From assembly GCA_023425865.1 (NCBI GenBank), contig JAFABV010000035.1, forward strand, positions 9,787-73,786: a stretch of 64,000 nucleotides of DNA. The letters run 5' to 3'. Origin of the DNA: Bacteroidota bacterium. GTDB taxonomy: Bacteria; Bacteroidota; Bacteroidia; Bacteroidales; Bacteroidaceae. Of this stretch, positions 1-8,600 are shown one piece after another (positions within the stretch are counted from its first letter, which is position 1; every line of letters starts with the position of its first letter). The notes beneath the pieces are model-generated. The model did not search any database. It saw nothing but the letters and a program-made list of their open reading frames with translations, and was not told where the DNA came from. Position numbers and translations under genes: made by a program.

Positions 1-1
1 G

Positions 2-1057
2 CCCTCGGTGCGCATGGCCCTGGGCGAGATGTTCGTCAAGCAGCCCGGCACGCAGGTGACGGGCAAGATGGTGTCGGCACTGCGGCAGCTGGGCATCGAC
101 TATGTGTTCGACACCGACTTCGCCGCCGACCTCACCATCATGGAAGAGGCGGCCGAGGTGGTCGACCGACTGGGCAGGTTCCTGCAGGGCGACAAGACGG
201 TGAAGCTGCCCATCACCACCTCGTGCTGCCCGGCGTGGGTCAACTTCTATGAGCATCAGTTTCCCGACCTGCTCGACTATCCCTCTACGGCGCGCTCTCC
301 GCAACAGATGTTTGGGGCCATCGCCAAGAACTACTGGGCCGAGAAGCTGCAAGTGCCACGCGAGAAACTCGTCGTGGTGTCGGTCATGCCGTGCATCGCC
401 AAGAAGTTTGAGTGCTCGAGGCCGGAGTTCGCGAAGAACGGCAACCGCGATGTAGACTATGTGATCACCACGCGCGAGCTCGGAAAACTCATCCATGAGT
501 CGGGCATCAACTTCGACGCCCTGCCCGAGGGCGATTTCGACCAGCCGCTGGGCAGCAGCACGGGGGCCGCCCTCATCTTCGGCGCTACCGGCGGGGTGAT
601 GGAGGCGGCGCTGCGCACGGCAGCCGACTGGTTTACAGGTACCAACATCGACCACATCGACTATAAGAGCATACGCGGCATGAACGGCATCAAGACGGCC
701 ACCGTGCGCATGGGCAACGTCGATGTGCGCGTGGCGGCGGCACACACCCTGGGCAACGCCCGAAAACTCTTCGAAGAGGTGCGGGCCGGCAAGAGTCCTT
801 ACCACCTCATCGAGGTGATGGCCTGCCCGGGCGGATGTCTGGGCGGAGGCGGACAGCCCTTCCATCATGGCGACATGAACGTGCTGAGGCGGCGCCAGCG
901 CGCCTTCTACGAGGGCGACCTCAAGAAAACCCTGCGCAAGTCGCACCACAACCCATATATCCAACAGCTCTACGAGGAGTATCTCGGCAAGCCCCTGGGT
1001 CCGATGGCTCACGAGTTGTTACACACGCATTACACGGATAAGAAAATGAAGCTATGA
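2..1057 (+). CDS. hydA: [FeFe] hydrogenase catalytic subunit, 5'-truncated by the window edge
   Basis: C-terminal catalytic (H-cluster) part of an iron-only hydrogenase, which makes or consumes H2 in the cytoplasm. The three H-cluster signatures are all visible: TSCCPAW, MPCIAKKFE and EVMACPGGCLGGGGQP, which supply the cysteines that hold the cluster. The reading frame is open from base 2 and begins inside the conserved PSVR stretch before the first signature, so the start and the N-terminal ferredoxin-like domains lie outside the window; the GTG at base 8 is not a credible start. It overlaps the next gene by 4 bases (ATGA), so the two are translationally coupled. With a NuoE-like partner next to it, it is probably the large subunit of a multimeric NAD-linked, perhaps electron-bifurcating, HydABC enzyme; that last step is inference. 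Confidence 0.95.
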   Translation, partial: PSVRMALGEMFVKQPGTQVTGKMVSALRQLGIDYVFDTDFAADLTIMEEAAEVVDRLGRFLQGDKTVKLPITTSCCPAWVNFYEHQFPDLLDYPSTARSPQQMFGAIAKNYWAEKLQVPREKLVVVSVMPCIAKKFECSRPEFAKNGNRDVDYVITTRELGKLIHESGINFDALPEGDFDQPLGSSTGAALIFGATGGVMEAALRTAADWFTGTNIDHIDYKSIRGMNGIKTATVRMGNVDVRVAAAHTLGNARKLFEEVRAGKSPYHLIEVMACPGGCLGGGGQPFHHGDMNVLRRRQRAFYEGDLKKTLRKSHHNPYIQQLYEEYLGKPLGPMAHELLHTHYTDKKMKL

Positions 1058-1548
1058 TGAACACAGAGAAACTATCCTGCCAAGCGGTGGCCGAGATTGA
1101 CGCCATCTGCGCGGCTTACGACAATAAGGAAGGCGAACTCATCAATATCCTCAAAGACACGCAAGACCGTCTGGGCTATCTGCCCTTAGAGGCGCAGCAT
1201 GTCATCGCCGAGCATCTCCATGTCCCCGACCAGCGGGTGTATGGCGTGGTGACGTTCTACGCCTTCTTCACCATGGAGCCCAAGGGCAAGTACCCCATCT
1301 CGGTGTGCCTGGGCACCGCCTGCTATGTGCGTGGCGCCGAGCGACTGCTCGACGAGTTCCGGCGCATACTGGGCATCGAGGTGGGCGAGACCACGCCCGA
1401 CGGCCTCTTCTCGCTCGACTGCCTGCGGTGTGTGGGTGCCTGCGGACTGGCACCGGTGGTGGTCATCGGCAAGAAGGTGTACGGCCGACTGCAATCCTCT
1501 GAGATCCGCAAGATACTGAAGACCCTTGAGGAGGAAGGCAAGAAATAA
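1054..1548 (+). CDS. hydC: NuoE/HydC-like [2Fe-2S] thioredoxin-fold subunit
   Basis: A 164-residue protein of the NADH dehydrogenase 24 kDa (NuoE) family. The four [2Fe-2S] cysteines are visible as CLGTACYVRG and CLRCVGACG. The N-terminal half is the usual helical segment (LINILKDTQDRLGYLP), followed by the thioredoxin-like fold. The length fits the family (about 160). It starts at an ATG overlapping the hydA stop. Together with hydA it points to a HydABC-type hydrogenase in which this subunit relays electrons between the NADH-binding subunit and the H-cluster subunit. The NuoF-like hydB is not in the window and presumably lies upstream. No clear terminator follows before the repeat mosaic. 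Confidence 0.92.
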   Translation: MMNTEKLSCQAVAEIDAICAAYDNKEGELINILKDTQDRLGYLPLEAQHVIAEHLHVPDQRVYGVVTFYAFFTMEPKGKYPISVCLGTACYVRGAERLLDEFRRILGIEVGETTPDGLFSLDCLRCVGACGLAPVVVIGKKVYGRLQSSEIRKILKTLEEEGKK

Positions 1549-1605
1549 GCAGACTGTGCCTGTGCCACTACCCCACAATGCCTCCCACCGCCCACATCAG
1601 CCATA

Positions 1606-2170
1606 CTGTTGAACTCCTACAGAGTTCATCCATTCGGCGCAAGCGTAGACACGGTAGGCACGTCATGGCTCCCTGCGGTCGCCATGCGTGCCAACCGTGC
1701 CCTATCAAACGTTTATCCCCTTTGGGGAAAGCCAATGGATTGTGAGGAATATTTCTTGGACGCTACCATATTCCGCATTGTGCGTGTTTGTTCAATGGGA
1801 AAGGGGAGGCAGGTTTCCGTGGTATCCGCCCATCGCAAAGCGATGTTCCGTTTTATCAAGGTGTGCCGGATGGTAATTCCGAAAATTCCGTGTTATCCGT
1901 GTTAAAAAAAAGCGAGGTGGTGGGTATTTCCACGCAGGCCTTTGGCACGCAGGTGTTTTTTTGCACGCAGAGACGCAGAGAGGTGGGAGTTCTGCATCTT
2001 CGACACAGGAGGAAAGTGCTTGGTAAGCAGAGGGCCTACGGCCTAAAGAGAAATAGAGAACCGAGGCTGTTTCCGTTCCATCCGACCATCGCAAAGCGAT
2101 GTTCCGTTTTATCAAGGTGTGCCGGATGGTAATTCCGAGTTTTCTGTGCCATCCGTTGTTAATAATAAAA
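1606..2170. repeat. Mosaic of dispersed intergenic repeats
   Basis: No credible gene lies between hydC and the 23-base array. The stretch is a patchwork of pieces also found elsewhere in the window. Bases 1612-1735 match the GTTGAACTCCTACAGAGTTC...CCCCTTTGGGG element of the 25.7-26.7 kb cluster. Bases 1741-1796 match, inverted, the last 50 bases of the window. Bases about 1820-1910 and 2085-2145 are two copies of an element with a CATCGC/GCGATG hairpin nested inside a CATCCG/CGGATG hairpin, also seen near 16.9, 63.2, 63.5 and 63.9 kb. Bases about 1955-2065 match, partly inverted, 62.81-62.87 and 63.30-63.36 kb. The open frames here are by-products of the repeats. Confidence 0.8.
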
Positions 2171-2207
2171 CTCCGCACACCGAACAATCGCACATAACAG
2201 AAGGCGA

Positions 2208-2322
2208 ATAATTCTGTATAAAACCATCAAATAATTCTATATGAAACCATCAAATAATTCTATATGAAACCATCCGATGATTCTATACAGAACCATCGGA
2301 TGGTTTTATATAGAATCATCGG
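2208..2322. repeat. Tandem array of 23-base palindromic units (5 copies)
   Basis: Five head-to-tail units of exactly 23 bases, starting at 2208, 2231, 2254, 2277 and 2300. Each is a degenerate 20-base palindrome, consensus ATGGTTCTATATAGAACCAT, plus a variable 3-base spacer (CAA, CAA, CCG, CGG, CGG). The same array is found at 21.64, 37.94 and 52.94 kb. There are no unique spacers, so it is not a CRISPR array. Confidence 0.9.
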
Positions 2323-2395
2323 GCGCGGAAACGCAGACACGACAAGGATTACTATGCGAAGAGAATGTCATAAGACCGTATTGCCATGCCGAGCA

Positions 2396-2457
2396 CCCCT
2401 TTTTGTCACAACAAAGGGGGACAGAATGTCATGACTATACACTAACATTCTGTCCCC
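2396..2457 (-). terminator. Candidate terminator after the OYE-family gene
   Basis: A 13-base-pair stem, GGGGACAGAATGT (2417-2429) with ACATTCTGTCCCC (2445-2457), lies 27 bases past the stop of the minus-strand oxidoreductase. A second hairpin (CCCCTTT at 2396 with AAAGGGG at 2413-2419) overlaps its far edge. On the minus strand the stem is followed by only a short T run, so termination efficiency is uncertain. Confidence 0.55.
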
Positions 2458-2483
2458 ATCTGACATACCCCGTGTCGCCAGTC

Positions 2484-3617
2484 TTATTTCTTCACCTTGG
2501 GCAAGATGTCAGACCCTTGCAAACTGTATTGCCACAAGATAGGGGGAAAATGGTAACGCTCGGGCTGCGTGGGATCGAGCTCGGTCTCTATTTCGTCGTA
2601 GCGACCACTGCGCAGCAGCTCCACCAGGTTGGGATTGACCAGCACCGCCTTGCCAAAGGCAAGAAACTCCGTGGTTCCGGTGCCCCATGCCCGATCGATG
2701 TCGTTGGCATCGAGCAGTCGGCCTACGCCGATGAGTGGCAGTCGGCCGCCGATGCGCTCATGCAACAGTGCCGTGCGCAGCTGCGTCGTGTCGGCACCAC
2801 GCCGTGCGTGAGAAAAGAAGCTGTGCAGCGATACGTGCAGATACTGCAAAGGTTTCGTCACCAGCGCATCCACCAAGGCGAAGGTGTCGGTCATGGTGAG
2901 ACCACGCTCCTCGGGCTCCTCGGGCGAGAAACGGTAGCCGATGATGAAGTCGGGGCGCTGCGCCTTGTCGCGGGCGGCCGTCACGGCATCCACCACGGCC
3001 AAGGGGAACCGCATGCGCTTCTCCACGCTGCCACCCCACTCGTCGGTGCGACGGTTGGAGTGTCCCGAGAAGAACTGCTGCAGCAGGTAGCCGTTGGCCC
3101 CGTGGATCTCTACACCGTCGAAGCCCGCCTCGATGGCCAGCGTGGTGGCGCGCCCGAAGGCTGCGATCACCTGTTGGATCTCCTCAACGGTCATGGCGCG
3201 CACGCCGTCGGCTGCCTGCTCGCCGCCGTTGATCTCACTGTCGCTGCTGGCCGACACCCGGTCGCGGCCCTCCACCAGCTCCTTCAGTGCCTGACGGCCT
3301 CCGTGGTGCAGCTGCAGGATGGCCTTGGTGCCCTGACTCTTGATAAACTGTGCCAGCGTCTTGAGGCTCTCAAGGTCTTCCTCACCGATGGCCTCGGGCT
3401 CACCTGCGAAGGCCTTGCCCTCTGGCGATACGAGCGTCGCGGCGGTGATAAACAGGCCAAAGTCCTTGGCGCGTCCGTTCAGAAACGCCCGCTCTACGTC
3501 AGTAAAATGCCCCTCGGCATCAGAAGCCCAGTGGGTCATGGGAGCCACCACCAGTCGGTTGTCGACGGTCACACCATTGTTCAGTGTGTATGGCTCAAAG
3601 ATGGGTTGAATGTTCAT
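2484..3617 (-). CDS. NADH:flavin oxidoreductase, Old Yellow Enzyme family
   Basis: A 377-residue FMN-dependent TIM-barrel ene-reductase. Family landmarks: the N-terminal NRLVVAPMTHWASD, the mid-barrel QLHHGGRQA, the active-site stretch FDGVEIHGANGYLLQQF followed by SNRRTDEWGGS, and the C-terminal phosphate-binding region LIGVGRLLDANDIDRA then FLAFGKAVLVNPN. Length is normal for the short, single-domain branch (about 370), so it lacks the Fe-S and NAD domains of the 2,4-dienoyl-CoA reductase type. It probably reduces activated C=C bonds, but the substrate cannot be read from the sequence. It stands alone on the minus strand, with a 186-base gap to the next gene upstream and a hairpin downstream. 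Confidence 0.93.
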   Translation of the reverse strand: MNIQPIFEPYTLNNGVTVDNRLVVAPMTHWASDAEGHFTDVERAFLNGRAKDFGLFITAATLVSPEGKAFAGEPEAIGEEDLESLKTLAQFIKSQGTKAILQLHHGGRQALKELVEGRDRVSASSDSEINGGEQAADGVRAMTVEEIQQVIAAFGRATTLAIEAGFDGVEIHGANGYLLQQFFSGHSNRRTDEWGGSVEKRMRFPLAVVDAVTAARDKAQRPDFIIGYRFSPEEPEERGLTMTDTFALVDALVTKPLQYLHVSLHSFFSHARRGADTTQLRTALLHERIGGRLPLIGVGRLLDANDIDRAWGTGTTEFLAFGKAVLVNPNLVELLRSGRYDEIETELDPTQPERYHFPPILWQYSLQGSDILPKVKK

Positions 3618-3803
3618 TGTCTACTCTTACTCATTTATGTTATCACTGCCCATCTGCAAAAGTGAGGCCAATATCACGCCTCTTTGTCTTTCTTTGACAT
3701 ATCACCCTTATCCCTTAACGTTTATGAACACTTCAAAATCTTTATAGCGTTTGAATGTCCTCCACCGAATGCGACTGGCATGTCTAAGGTGTGAGGCTTG
3801 ACA

Positions 3804-4349
3804 CTATTTCATCTTCGACACATAGCCGTTGTGGCGAAACCACTTGTGCGCCCAGTTGGGCACCATGAAGATATAACCCGAGATGTCCTCGTGGGGCGCA
3901 CAGTCGAGTTGGTTGCCGATGATGTCAGCGGCCTCAGCGATGCTACAGTGCGCCACGCGAGCCAGTTCCTCACGCAAGATACTGTACGTGAGGGCGCGAA
4001 TGTTCTGGGCATTGAGCGGTTGTCCGTCCAAACGCGCCAGCAGTTCCGGCTTTGAGGGAATCTTCACTTTGGGTCCCACGCGCAGTCCCTCGAAGCAATA
4101 CTCCCCGTCCACCTTATACATCGTGAACCCCTCGCGGGCATTACGCGCATTACATTCCCTTGCCATCTCTCTGGCCACGGGGTTCGTAATCCGCTGCATC
4201 ACCTCCGGTATGATGGGCTGATGCCGCAACTGTCCATAGGTGTACCGCTCCCCATTGAAACTACCTATAGAATCCGACGGAATATCTCCATCGGAAATCA
4301 CACATACCTCTTTGTCGCTGTTGCCGAAAAGGCTATTGAAAAAACTCAT
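3804..4349 (-). CDS. Hypothetical protein, 181 residues
   Basis: I do not recognise this protein. It begins MSFFNSLFGNSDKE, has no signal peptide or membrane segment, and has a mixed helical middle (residues about 45-150) and a basic, aromatic C-terminus (WAHKWFRHNGYVSK). It is encoded on the same strand as the toxin operon and lies 122 bases past the putative immunity gene, so it may be a trailing cargo or second immunity gene. However, its base composition is closer to the GC-richer chromosome than to the AT-rich operon, so it may simply mark the boundary of the acquired region. Confidence 0.7.
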   Translation of the reverse strand: MSFFNSLFGNSDKEVCVISDGDIPSDSIGSFNGERYTYGQLRHQPIIPEVMQRITNPVAREMARECNARNAREGFTMYKVDGEYCFEGLRVGPKVKIPSKPELLARLDGQPLNAQNIRALTYSILREELARVAHCSIAEAADIIGNQLDCAPHEDISGYIFMVPNWAHKWFRHNGYVSKMK

Positions 4350-4471
4350 AGGCAGAAATAATTGATGATAATACCATAGTAGCAGTTGCCATTTTATAAT
4401 TACAGGTAGACTACTGCAGACTCATTCTTTGTTAAAAGAGAACTTGCATTAATTCTCTGAAGAATGTGTAT

Positions 4472-4864
4472 TTAATCCCAATAACCTCTCGAGTAAATTA
4501 GATACGATTCAATGGCACCGCTTTGTAAAGAGACCGACAATCCATATGTTGGGAAGTTGATAAAGTCACTTTCTTTGGTCATCTGTGCATCAGATAAACA
4601 GGAAATGAGTCCATCTAATGACAATAACGAAAGGTTGATACCATTAATAATAATTTCAATATCCTTGAATATTTCGACCGCTTCTACACAATTTGACGAT
4701 GTATAAAAAACATGATAGGCACCGTAGTCATCTGAAGAGTTTTTACTGAACCTGTTCTTCTTAAATTCATGGAAATCTGTGTTATTCTTTCTGACAACAT
4801 CTCGAGAAGTGCCAATCCGAATAGAGCCAATTGACTCATAAGGAATAAATGTCATTTGTTTCAT
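4472..4864 (-). CDS. Putative immunity protein of the adjacent nuclease toxin
   Basis: A 130-residue acidic, cytoplasmic-looking protein with no signal peptide. It begins with a short repeat-like motif (GSIRIGTSRDVVRK) and alternates strands and helices. I cannot name its family. The role is inferred from position: it starts 10 bases after the stop of the nuclease-toxin gene on the same strand, it is small, and it shares the low GC content of that gene. This is the usual arrangement of a polymorphic-toxin immunity gene. It would act in the producer's cytoplasm by binding the C-terminal nuclease domain. Alternative: an unrelated small orphan carried with the cassette. Confidence 0.6.
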   Translation of the reverse strand: MKQMTFIPYESIGSIRIGTSRDVVRKNNTDFHEFKKNRFSKNSSDDYGAYHVFYTSSNCVEAVEIFKDIEIIINGINLSLLSLDGLISCLSDAQMTKESDFINFPTYGLSVSLQSGAIESYLIYSRGYWD

Positions 4865-4874
4865 ATATTTACAT

Positions 4875-5672
4875 TTAGATTTTGCCAGCTTGCTCTAACT
4901 TATCAACATATGCAAGCATTTGTGATATAGCCACATCATATTTATCTCCAAATTTGTCATGCAGGTCATCAATATCCATCTGGAGAGCTCCACGAAAGTC
5001 TCCGTTGTCTATTAGTTCTTTCTGTGCAGCACGATATTCTTTTGCTTCACGTGAACTACCACAACTTGCCGTTTGCTGGTGATCCGAATATTCTATTGCA
5101 ATTGCCGGTCCATCCTCTCTTTCCAAATTCGATGCAGAATCTGCAGGCATATGATGAACTTCATGGGGTGGGTTGTCATTCCATCCCCATCCCTCATTTC
5201 TTATTTCTTTATAACTCCCCCCACAATTTCTCGTTTCACAGAACTCATCATAAGTCTTTGGAGTATTAATATCTTGCGAACCCTCAGAAATGGTCTCTGT
5301 GGCAGGATTCGCCTCAGAAGCAGGTTCCACTGGATATTCATCATAAAAAACCTTTTCGTCTAATCCACCAATATCAGATAGAACGCTTGATGATTCTGGT
5401 GAGGGCAACTCATCTACAAAAGACGCATCAGACAAATCTATACCTCTTTCTGTATCTGGAGACAATTGTTTTTCCTCAGATGTTGGGAGTTCTGCTAAGG
5501 AGGAATCATCGGCTACAACTTCCGAAATACTGGTTGCTTCTATAGTAGGCGTTTCAACGGCCATTGTTGCTCCAGCTGTCGTTGCTTCAAAAGCTCCAGC
5601 AGTTTCTGATGCAGCTGTTGCTGCCTCCACTGTTCCTGCAGCAACAGCGATATCATCGATTATTAATGGCAT
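4875..5672 (-). CDS. HNH-like (HHH-type) nuclease toxin with Ala/acidic N-terminal region
   Basis: A 265-residue two-part protein. Residues 1-165 are low-complexity: an Ala/Thr-rich start (MPLIIDDIAVAAGTVEAATA) that resembles short trafficking segments of polymorphic toxins, then an acidic Ser/Pro/Glu linker. Residues 166-265 form a compact domain with PPHEVHHMPADSAS (170-174 HEVHH), SDHQQTASCGSSREA (DH at 197-198) and MDIDDLHDKFGDKYDVAI. I recognise this pattern from C-terminal toxin domains of the HNH/endonuclease VII superfamily, which cut DNA; the His-rich motif and the DH are the likely metal and catalytic residues. The gene starts 3 bases after the HerA-type ATPase gene and is followed 10 bases later by the putative immunity gene. 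Whether it is exported or acts inside the cell is unknown. Confidence 0.8.
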   Translation of the reverse strand: MPLIIDDIAVAAGTVEAATAASETAGAFEATTAGATMAVETPTIEATSISEVVADDSSLAELPTSEEKQLSPDTERGIDLSDASFVDELPSPESSSVLSDIGGLDEKVFYDEYPVEPASEANPATETISEGSQDINTPKTYDEFCETRNCGGSYKEIRNEGWGWNDNPPHEVHHMPADSASNLEREDGPAIAIEYSDHQQTASCGSSREAKEYRAAQKELIDNGDFRGALQMDIDDLHDKFGDKYDVAISQMLAYVDKLEQAGKI

Positions 5673-5675
5673 AAC

Positions 5676-8600
5676 TTAGCTAATTTTAAAAGTATCTTTC
5701 CATTGTTCATACAATTCAGGGCGCATTGTTTTTGAATACCCTTGCTCTATATAAAACAGAGTTCGTAAATCAACCATCCCTTGTATTTTACTTAATAACA
5801 AGTCATCGAAGAGAATCCTATATTTCGGAATATCTTTGATTGAAATAATAAGTCTTTTTATTTTTATTACCTCTGTATCGATGTTTAGATATTCAGCTAC
5901 AATTGCCATGAGTCTGGAGAAATACTTCTTTTCCCACAGAAGTACAGTTTCTTTGTCTCGATATTCTCTTAACATCTCGAGAAGACGAATTCTTAAAGAT
6001 GATGGCATCGTGTCTTCTTCTACAAATTCAGCAACCTGCTGAAAGTCAACATTATTACGAACAAGCTTATATAATAAGAAATTCAAAATTTCCGCACGGA
6101 CAACACGTTGTGCGATAATAGGTATTGGATAATGTTTTGTATATCGGCTATTTCTATCAAAATTATACTCCTTAATTTGACATTGAACCGCTTCTTCCCA
6201 ACTATTTTGGTACACTATCGCTTCTCCTACATTTTGCCTTGCTATTTGTTCAATCTGATTGTCAGACAATGCCATAGATTTTCCGGCAACTGTTCTATCG
6301 TTGTCTTCAGGAAGTGCCATTACAATCTTTGTATTAGTATTTCTTATAGCTGACGAATCCAATAATGATGGGGACTGGTCTACAATAATAAAGCCCTCAC
6401 CATAAGTTCTCATCTCAGCTATACTATTTGATATCATTTCGACAGATTTTCCTGCAAGATTAGCACTTTCTTGGTTTTGCTCCGTAGAAGTTTTTTTCAG
6501 TAGATTATGTGCCTCTTCAAGAATAGTAACATGGTTAAGACTCCTGTTCATGCCGTCTTCTGACATTCTAAATTCATTAAGTTTCATAACCATAAATCCC
6601 ATTATCAGCGCTTTTGTTTCTGCAGAACCTATTCTACTTAGGTCAATTATTGAATTATGGTTAAACAGGTCATCATCAGGTATAGGATCTCCAGAGAAAA
6701 CTAATCCTAACAATCCTGTATCAAGGTCACTCAAACGCGTTTCTAAAGCACCCTTATAATCCCCCTTAGTTTCATCCGAATACTCAGAGTTATTAATATA
6801 TTCCTTCAAACATGATAGAACATCATCTATCGTTGGAAATACAGGATCATTACCTTTTTTATATTTATTCTCTGACAATAGCAAATCCCATCCACAATGT
6901 TCATAAGCAGAAACAATGGATTTTTTCAGTACAGAGGGCATGGCTGCATACATCGGCCAGCAAGCGTTGAATATCTCAACTAACCGGTCAACATGTTCCA
7001 ACAAATCTATTGATTTGTATGGAAATGCAAATGGATTTATTTGTAGAAACTTCCCACACTTTGGGGAATTCGAATAAACAGTTACATCTTCATCATTGCC
7101 AAAAATATGTTTGTATTCACCTTTTGCTGGTTCTACCACCATAAACTTGATTCCTCTCTGTTTTAATTCAGAGAGAATCAAATACATGGTGTTAGATTTT
7201 CCACTTCCTGTGGAACCTGTAACAAACATGTGTTTCGACAACTCTTCAGTGGATAAACGTACAGGCAATTTATATTCCTCGCCTAAATGTAAGATATTGC
7301 CAATGTTTATCGAGTTTCTTTCAGTAAATTCCAAGTTACTTTTAACTTCTCTTCCAAATGAAGTTTCCTCTCGAACCAGTATTCCAGGGACACTGTTTTG
7401 AGGGAGTGACATATGAATTGCAAGTTCCTTACTACTTACCAAAGAACCAGAAGATACTTCAATGTTTGAGGGCAGCAAAAAGCGTGGATGTTGGCATGCT
7501 ATTAGATGCTGAGCTATAACTTTTGTATTTGTGTCATTTTTACTCCAATTGTTGACAGTAAAAACTTGTGAGTTTGAATCGTCGCCGACAATACATCCCT
7601 TATACAATCCAGCTAATGCAGCCGCTGTAGTGTCATCTTTCGCAATAAAATAAGTAGCCATAGACCACAAACCATATGGTAATGCGGTTTGTAGTCTTTC
7701 TATCTCTTTGTCGAGAAGATCTTGGTAATGCTTTACCCTCCTATCCTGAAGTGTAATCTGTTGGGTTATGCCATTTTGTTTATCTGTATGTGAACCACTT
7801 CCCTGAAGAGTTGCTTCTGCTGAAGCTCTGTTAATCGCTTCTTGGTCAGAAAGAGACTCATTTGAAGTTTTAGCCTCTGTCTCTGATGTATTAGTTGTTA
7901 TACCAAATGTCTCAGAATAATTCTCGGAATTAGAAAGTACTATGCAACTACTAGAATCTGTGTCTCCATAAGTTTCATTGTATGTATATGATGATCCTTC
8001 CGTATGAGATTTAGAATACGATGTTCCTGTTGTTACAGTTTTAGAAAGAGAAGAACCTACAGTTTCAGTAAAAGTCTTAGAACTGGTTTCGTTAATTCCT
8101 CTTGTTTCATTTTGCGAAAAAGATAGTTGCATTTCCGCCATGGGAGCAATAGCTGAGTGAAGACTCTCATAATTGGATAATATAGATGAACATTCACTGT
8201 CTTCAACTCGTTCAGCAACAAAACATACAGCAAACGTAAGCCCGTTTGTAGAATCAATTAACTTTTCTAAACCTTGTACAAAACGTTCTTTTTTATCATC
8301 TTTTCTTAGTGAAGCTACACCAGAAACGCACGATATTGCAACATTTTCGTTAAGAGATGCATTCAACTCTTGAGCAATGTCACAACTTATTTCTGTAGAG
8401 ACACCAGGAAATAATCCTTTCAATCCTCGTTGTAGTATATCTCCTGAAATATTCTTGACTTCATTACATTCGGCATCCGCTGTGCCGATAAAAATTTCCA
8501 CTGCAGATTTGTTTTCTTTGCAGTAGCCTCTTCTTAATAAAAAACATACATTGTGTGCCGAAGAATGTAATGCGTTGTATAGCATAGATAATTTGTCCAC

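Noticed and set aside
1609..2132. Open frames in the 1.6-2.1 kb region as possible genes
   Set aside because: They lie wholly within repeats found elsewhere in the window, and their translations are low-quality and not conserved between copies.
2208..2322. Tandem 23-base array considered as a CRISPR array
   Set aside because: There are no unique spacers: the units are contiguous, only 3 bases vary between palindromes, and no cas genes are near.
2277..3665. Long plus-strand frame opposite the OYE-family gene
   Set aside because: It is the antisense shadow of a clear oxidoreductase gene, with no recognisable protein features of its own.
3804..4349. Second toxin or immunity gene
   Set aside because: It has no recognisable toxin motif and a base composition closer to the chromosome, so it is kept as a hypothetical only.
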